Part shown: positions 58,226-64,000 of the stretch, piece by piece | How the letters are laid out: every line of letters starts with the position of its first letter | Position numbering within the stretch: position 1 is the first letter of the stretch | Assembly (NCBI GenBank): GCA_020080175.1 | Contig: JAGHQL010000011.1 | Coordinates: forward strand, 124,001 to 188,000 | Origin: Glutinoglossum americanum | Taxonomy: Eukaryota > Ascomycota > Geoglossomycetes > Geoglossales > Geoglossaceae | DNA length: 64,000 nucleotides | Reading direction: 5' to 3' | Translations under genes and position numbers: made by a program | Notes under the pieces: model-generated | The model's input: the letters and a program-made list of their open reading frames with translations, nothing else | Told to the model about the DNA's origin: nothing | Databases searched by the model: none

Positions 58226-58718
58226 ATGTCGATCCCAAATGAGGCTCTCCAGAAGGTAAGCCGGTTAGGCCATGCAAGTACACATTTTCTGACGACTTTC
58301 CTCGGTGTCAAAGCTCGTGCAGGAAATAGAGAGTCGTGCGCTACAAGCCCAGCAACAGATCAACGTTGTAAAGGCGCAGATTGCGGCAAAGCAACGCGAC
58401 ATTCGCCTGCTACAGCTTACGTCAAGCGAGGTGGGAAGTCTGCCAAAGAACACGAAAGTGTACGAAGGCATAGGGAAGATGTAAGATAAATCCCGGCCCG
58501 ATATCTGATATGCTGCATTCCGACGGCACTGACAGACACGGTTCCATAGGTTCATCTATAGTCCCACCGCCGATGTTGGTAAGAGACTTGCGTCTGAGAT
58601 AGCGGAGCAGAAGTCAGACATTTCGAACTTGGAGAAGAAGTTGCACTACCTAGAGACCACCCACAAAAACAGCCGGGATCACATGGAGCAGATATTCAGG
58701 ACGGGCGGCAAAGCATAG
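58226..58718 (+). CDS. PFD1: Prefoldin subunit 1
   Basis: Three exons: 58226-58255, 58314-58480, 58550-58718; 121 aa, in phase. Beta-type prefoldin subunit. Seen: MSIPNEALQKLVQEIE, helix QQINVVKAQIAAKQRDIRL, the core hairpin with TKVYEGIGKMFIYSP across the second intron, and helix EQKSDISNLEKKLHYLETTHKNS. Family length fits. Prefoldin 5 of the same hexamer lies 16 kb upstream. Confidence 0.93.
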
Positions 58719-58805
58719 GGCATGTGGATCAGGACTCGTGTTTGAAGTTCAATGGATCGGTTTGTTCCTGGCGACATGACATTCAAATGCGTGCCAGGGG
58801 GAGGA

Positions 58806-58838
58806 GCTGCTCCTGCGCTGCTCCTGCGCTGCTCCTGC
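58806..58838. repeat. Tandem repeat, 11 bp x 3
   Basis: Three exact copies of GCTGCTCCTGC in a row, followed by a partial fourth. Confidence 0.85.
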
Positions 58839-59724
58839 GCTGCCTGTTTAGTATGCAAAAGTAATTTCGCGAAAGCCCGTTATTATTTCGATTGTGGCTG
58901 AGACCCCACCACAATTTACAACCGTCGCGAATTATCCCGGTCGTGCACCGTCGAGTACCACCCATAGGGTTTGGTTCTCGGCTAAGAAGCATGGGAGCAC
59001 GCACGATCTTGGGGGCCAAGAGAGAAAATGGCGCCGGAGACATCGGGGGCAACATCTCGGAGGTCGCCACAAACACGTCGAGAGAAATTTTCAAAGTGAC
59101 CGGTTTTCCATGTGTCGGTGTGTTTCAGCGCGTACATACATGCCCTAACTGTAAGAAACATGAAAGCAGACGCATGAGTCACAGAAGCATCAGCTCCAGA
59201 TGCACTTCGGGACGAAGCAAGAAGAAGAGAAAGAAGAGACGCCTGCAAAGGGAATTGGGGCTTGCTGCTGAACAGGAGCCCCGCAATGTAGAAAGAAAGA
59301 AAAAGGTAGGATATTCGCAGAGGGCTGGCGGTGCGCAAGGAGGTAGCAAGAAGGGCGGACGGAGCCCGATTGGTGTTGCGAGGCAAAAGAGAGAGAGCGG
59401 TACATCCAGCCCAGGCAGGGCGTAGGGCAGCCAAGTCATGCGGAGCAGCAGTAGACAACCGGTTACAGATTTGCCGAGCAGCCACACACACGCACATGGG
59501 ATTTCCAAGGTCGACGAACTGGCTGACAATACGCTTCTACGGTTGTAAAATGCACGGGAGTAGAGCAGCGCTTGCGGTCAAAGGATAGATAGATGGATAG
59601 ATGGGGGGGGGGGCTTGGACCGGGACAGGCCGAGTCGGCTGAGTTAGACGGACAGGAGGCGGATTGTAAGAGGACGAGAGTGGTTGGGCAAAGGCGTTTG
59701 CCGCTAATCTCTCGGGGAGATGAA

Positions 59725-59789
59725 ATGGAGCGAGACAATGCAGCGAGACAATGGAGCGAGACAATGGAGCGAGACGATGGAGCGAGACG
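59725..59789. repeat. Minisatellite, 13 bp x 5
   Basis: Five near-identical units of ATGGAGCGAGACA, followed by GGACGGAGG and GATGGAA purine repeats. Confidence 0.85.
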
Positions 59790-60315
59790 GAGGACGGAGG
59801 ACAGAGGCGGAGGATGGAAGATGGAAGATGGAAGACGGAAGACGGGATGGCTGGGATTGCGGGCTGGGATCGTAAGCTTCTGTGTGCTGTGTGCTGTGTG
59901 TTGTGTGCACCGGTGGAGATGGCTGGAAGCTAGGTGTGGTGCGTGGTGTGGTGCGTGGGTTTTGTTCCCGTTTCTTTTTCCTGCCTTTGCTGCCTCCCGA
60001 CTTAAAAAAGAAACCCTTGTCGGTGGTCGGTCCCGTCTCACGATGAGCGACATATTCTGCCACCCTCTACCACACTCCTACAAATACCCCTCGCCCATCC
60101 CCCTCCCCCAAGTTTCTCCCAATTCTGTCTGTCCACCCCGTCCGCACCGCCTGCTCCACCCTACGCCGTCTACGACAAGCAACTGCACTGCTCTGTAGCA
60201 AGCCCGTAAATTACTTGACGTCGTTTTTGTTCTTCACCTCTCCTCCGTGCCGCAAATATATACGTAACGCGAGGTGCCCACCGTAGTTTTGCGGGGCGTC
60301 GGACTTGCCGATACC

Positions 60316-61482
60316 ATGGCCTTTGAATACGTGGATGACCGGAGTGGTCTTCTCCACCCTCGCGACCTTCGCGATCCCATCATCGTCGGTGCGCGGCCGG
60401 TACGCCGCATGGCGGGTGATTCCTACTCGCGCAGGCTCTACTACTCCGGTACTGGCAACTACCTGTCTCCAGAGTACAGTGGGCTTCACCGATCTCGATC
60501 CACCGGTCCCCGTCCAGGGCTTCCACCGCCTGCGCCGGTGGTCATCAACGTCAAGGCGGACGAGCATCGAGGGAGGCCAATGAGCTTGTACGATGAGGAT
60601 TACAGCTACGACGACCGCGATCGTAGCCCCACCGTTTCCTCGTACTCCCGCGGACGCTCCCCTCGGCGTTACCACACGCACTCGCGCCCACCGTCTGTCT
60701 CGTACTCTCACTCTCGCGACCACTCTCCATGTCGAACGCACGACGATACAGCCGAGGTCGAATTGATGAGAGAGAGACTCAAGAAATACGAGGAGGATAA
60801 GCGCCTGGAAGAAGAACAGAAGCGCATCAAAGATGAGCTACTACTCAAGGCGGCCAAAGAAGCGGAGGCGAAGCGAAAAGAAGATCTCAGGCAGAAGGAG
60901 ATCAAAGAGAAGGCGATCGAGGAGTTCAAGAAGAAGGAGCAGGAAAGGGTCGCGAAAGAGAAGAAGGAGAAGGAAGAGAGGGAGAAGGAGTATCAGGAAC
61001 GGTATCGGAAAGACCTGGAGAAACTCGGCTTCACAAACAGAGACGTCGGCATGGTCGTCGGACGGGGAGGAGTCGACCTGAGCAAAACCACATACACCAA
61101 AATGGCCCGCCGCCACATCTCCATCGAGACCCTCCGAGTCTACGGCGTCCACTGGCAATTCGACGAGGTAAGCTGCGCACACCCCCCCCCCTCCCCCTCT
61201 CCCCCTTTTTTTTTTTTTTAACATTCCCCTCCCTCCTCTTCCCCGCCACCACTAACCCCCTTCCCCGCTCTCCAGGACCCCGAATACGTAGTGATCAAAC
61301 GCTGGGTTCCCGAAGCCGAACAGGAGATGTTCTGGGACCACACGCGCCGCCTCCGCGAGAGCCGCGCGAACGAGGAACGGCATCTCTTCATCCTCCGCGC
61401 GCAGGAGGAGGATCGCGCGAGGAGGATGTTGGAGGAAAAGAAGCCGAAGAAGAAGGTGGGGAAGAGGAGTGGGTTCTGGTGA
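60316..61482 (+). CDS. Conserved fungal coiled-coil protein, 352 aa, function unknown
   Basis: Two exons: 60316-61167 and 61276-61482, donor GTAAGC, acceptor TCCAG, phase 0. Seen: an N-terminus MAFEYVDDRSGLLHPRD; an Arg/Ser/Tyr-rich disordered part (SYSRGRSPRRYHTHSR); a long Lys/Glu coiled coil at about 145-245; then a compact domain KLGFTNRDVGMVVGRG with TKMARRHISIETLRVYGVHW, and, across the intron, DPEYVVIKRWVPEAEQEMFWDHT, with a basic end. The C-terminal domain recurs, from memory, in many ascomycete proteins without known function. The intron contains long C and T runs. Confidence 0.85.
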
Positions 61483-62572
61483 GCACGGGTTCGGGTTTTG
61501 GGGGAGGGGGAGGTGGTGGATGGGGTAGATGGCTGTGATCTTTTTTCTTTATTTTTGTTTTTTTTTGGTTATTCTTTCAGCACTGCTTTTTGGGCTGGCA
61601 TTAGGGCAAACTACCGATCTTAGGGCTCGGGTTGGGCTCCCGGCGACCCTGCAGCTACTCCTACCTACTCAACCACACCACGGTAGGACAATCATGTTCC
61701 CCCAATCCATCCTAGATCCACCTTTTTTTTTTTTCCTTTCTGTGTATGCGTGCCCACGGCGCTCCCACCACCGTCCGCCCACCACCGCGATCCAACCGGA
61801 GGCTACCCGTCCCATCCGCATCCCTCGGGACACGCTTCTCTCTCTCCACTTCTCGCCATCTACCACTTCTTTTTTTTTTCCTTGTGGGGGGGGGAGGAGG
61901 GTGGGGATCACCAATCGGGTTTTCATTGTTATTATTTAGGGAGGGGGGGGAGGGGGGAAGAGAAAAGAAATAAGACATAATTTTAAAAAAAAAAAAAAAA
62001 AAAAAGCTTAAAAAAGGAGAAAGAGAAAAAAGAGAGCCCCTCCTTTTCCCACCAGGAACCCAAAAAAAAAAAGGCGCGGATTTTCATCTACCCTACATTC
62101 TTCTCTCCCACCGTGATTCTTCATTTGTTTGTTTACTTTGCTCTTCTACTCTCGCTCCGGATTCCCATATTTCATCGTCTCCCTACCCAACCATTCTCTT
62201 CCGGTTTGGCGAACCGGGGGGATTTACTTGTCTCCCGTGTTTTTTTTATCGCCACGAAAACAAGTCTCGTTATAGAATTTCCAGATTGGTGAGAAGACGG
62301 GGAGGGGGACTTTTTTTTTTTTTTTTTTAAATCATTACCATTAACTCTCTTCCCTCTATTTTTTTAATTTCCGTGGAGAGGGGGCGTAGAAGATGAAGAA
62401 GAAGAAGAAAAAAAAAAGATTCGTCTCAAATAAATCGAGAGGCGTGATGTGTTCCCGCAAGCCACCGTGAAAGACCAATGAACCGTTCCGCAGAACGAAG
62501 CGGGTCTCGCGACACTATACACACTCTATACATATGCTCAAACGAAACCAAAAACCCAGCACTCGTGCACCA
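61483..62572. other. Intergenic region dense in homopolymer tracts
   Basis: 3' flanks of two convergent genes. Contains many T, A and G runs of 8-20 bases (for example A runs near 61986-62004 and T runs near 62312-62328). Frames read here are low complexity and not genes. Confidence 0.5.
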
Positions 62573-63839
62573 TCACAGCATATCCCCATCCGCATCCCCC
62601 CCCTTCCCGACCCACCCCCTCTCGGCCCTCCTAACCACCTCCTCGTAAACCGTCCAAACCAACGCCGAGCTGACAGCCTTCCTCCCCATCCTCAGCGCCA
62701 GCCCGTCGAACAGCGACCCGACGCCATCTTTCCTGACCATGAGGCCAGCCGCCTGCACCATATTCCTGTATTCCCTCGGGAGCAGCTGGATGCGGGTTTT
62801 GACGGCGTCGAAGGGGTTCGTGAGGGTGGTGGAGAGGGCTGCAGCGAGGATGGAGGAGAGGAAGTTTATCGAGGCTGAGGTCGAGGGGGCCATTAGGATG
62901 GTGGGGTGTGTTTCTGGTCCTTGCGGTAGCGACGTCGATATCGACGAAGAAGATGAAGGAGCACCACCCATCGACGCCAACAGACTCAGCCTCCTCTTCG
63001 CCTGCTCGTAAAACAACACGTAAAGCCCCGCGTAAGGCGCATCCCTCACAGCCGTAGCCCCAAAGCCCTTGAAGAAGCCCCTAACCCCCTCCTCGCGTAT
63101 GATGCTCGTCGACGCATCCCAGAGCGACCGGTACGCGTAGTAATTAGACTCATACCTCACCTTGATGACCGTAACCGGCATCATCACAAACCCCACCGAC
63201 GCCCTCGCCACCGCCCCCGTCACGAGGTTCGCGGTATTCGACACCGTCGGCAACGCAGACGAATGACCCACTGCCGCCGTCGTCGACCGCCCCCTCGCAT
63301 CACCACCATCACCACCATCACCACCACCACCACCACCACCACCACCGCCGCCACCGCCGGCGGCTGTCACAGCCCCCCCCCCCCAACTGCCAGGCAACGC
63401 GAATAGCCTCGACCGGGCAACATACTGCCTCAGCGCGTTAAGCCCCGAAAAATACAGCGCGCTCCCGACGCCCGTCCGGAGCGCTGACGGGAGCGTGCCC
63501 CTCCACAGCTGCCTGAGCGGGTGGGGCCCCCCGGCGATCTCGCGGACGGTGCCGACTATGGAGTTGGCGTGGGATTGTTGCACGCGGGTTTTGAGCAGGT
63601 CAGCGGGCTGGAGGAGCACGGCTGAGAGGAGGCCCGAGCCGAGGCCGGCGACGAAATGGAAGGCTGTTTGGTGGGGGGGGGGGGAAGTGTGAGTATGCGT
63701 TTGACTGGTTATTGCCTGATTGGGGGCGGGTGAGGGGGAGGCGGACAGTTGGGGTTGTCTTGAGTCATGGTAGAGCCGGTGTCATGGTGGCTGACTTACT
63801 TGGAGACGACGGTCGCTGTGGCCGGCTGTTGTTGGACAT
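62573..63839 (-). CDS. HEM25: Mitochondrial glycine carrier Hem25 (SLC25A38)
   Basis: Two exons (minus): 63839-63800 (40 nt) and 63663-62573; 376 aa, in phase ([14 protein letters not shown]). Inner-membrane carrier that brings glycine into mitochondria for heme synthesis. Seen: three carrier repeats with [25 protein letters not shown] and [13 protein letters not shown], the PX[DE]XX[KR]-type signatures, and paired motifs such as [25 protein letters not shown]. After the first repeat, a matrix-side loop is enlarged by a run of 13 Gly plus DGGDGGD, encoded by GGT/GGC repeats; the family normally has a short loop here. A second Ser-rich insert follows the second repeat. The first exon is inferred from phase and an ATG. 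Confidence 0.92.
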
Positions 63840-64000
63840 TCCAACGAACAAACAAATCCTCCTCCTCCTCCTCCACTTCCTGGGAAGATACTATGTCGTG
63901 TAGGTTATGTGAGGCTGTTGTGCGTAGGCATTCTCGGGGCCGGTGATGGGAAAAGGCAACCGAAAATACTTCGTTTTCCTCGTCTGAGGTCATCGGTCAT
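63840..64000. other. Upstream region of HEM25
   Basis: Contains a GGA/TCC trinucleotide tract at about 63858-63878. The 65-codon minus-strand frame that runs into exon 1 is in a different phase and is not used. Confidence 0.4.

Larger units (their letters stand above)
58719..60315. other. 1.6-kb interval rich in simple repeats
   Basis: Holds the two tandem repeats listed next, a G run at about 59604-59613, and a TGTGTGC-type repeat at about 59880-59910. Long frames on both strands (for example 58892-59425 on the plus strand, Lys/Arg-rich) are explained by purine-rich low-complexity sequence and have no motif. The last ~250 bp are CT-rich and probably the 5' leader of the next gene. Confidence 0.45.

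Noticed and set aside
58892-59425. 177-codon Lys/Arg-rich plus-strand frame
   Set aside because: Purine-rich simple sequence with open frames on the other strand as well; no recognisable domain.
61669-61980. Several 75-88 codon frames downstream of the coiled-coil gene
   Set aside because: Caused by homopolymer and G-rich tracts.

Overview
The window is nuclear DNA of a filamentous ascomycete (Pezizomycotina). The evidence is short introns of about 40-90 nt with fungal signals (GTAWGY donors, CTAAC-type branch sites, YAG acceptors), compact gene spacing on both strands, a fungal DUF6594 membrane protein, fungal forms of NUP84, PMC1, MAK21 and TMF1, and repeats with transition-rich decay typical of repeat-induced point mutation (RIP). 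The exact lineage cannot be fixed from the sequence. Most genes were rebuilt exon by exon; every exon set given as complete keeps phase and ends at a stop.

Region 1 (1-9300) is a repeat island. Five head-to-tail copies of a decayed LTR-like repeat (322-2704) and a sixth, interrupted copy (6755-7628) flank one DUF6594 gene (3636-5033). A second repeat family lies in opposite orientations on the two sides. At 8150-8907 is a hAT-like fold-back element with a matching 8-bp target duplication, and a smaller relative lies at 9053-9215.

Region 2 (10 kb to 45.7 kb) is ordinary housekeeping DNA: vacuolar Ca2+-ATPase (PMC1 type), NUP84/NUP107, a hidden four-exon CMC4 gene, SUMO, a small conserved fungal protein, mitochondrial GCV1, an unknown 448-aa protein, APS kinase MET14, V-ATPase subunit C VMA5, a mitochondrial-type thioesterase, a small unknown protein, MAK21/NOC1, mitochondrial prolyl-tRNA synthetase, prefoldin 5, and an eight-exon KH/DUF7905-like protein.

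Region 3 (45.7-47.4 kb) is a gene-free divergent interval with a cluster of near-perfect hairpins followed by a G-rich degenerate repeat. Region 4 (47.4-64 kb) holds ORC1, PRP46, the gankyrin NAS6 (sharing a 129-bp promoter gap with PRP46), the golgin TMF1, alkaline ceramidase, prefoldin 1, a conserved coiled-coil protein and the mitochondrial glycine carrier HEM25.

The genes do not form one pathway. Some functional pairs occur: prefoldin 1 and 5; GCV1 and HEM25, which both handle mitochondrial glycine; and PMC1 with VMA5, since the V-ATPase energises the vacuole where PMC1-type pumps act. The most notable features are very small coding exons (3, 8, 13, 14 and 20 nt), two or three probable GC-AG introns, the fold-back element, and the hairpin cluster. 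I found no tRNA, rRNA, CRISPR array or secondary-metabolite cluster, and no clearly new biological system.
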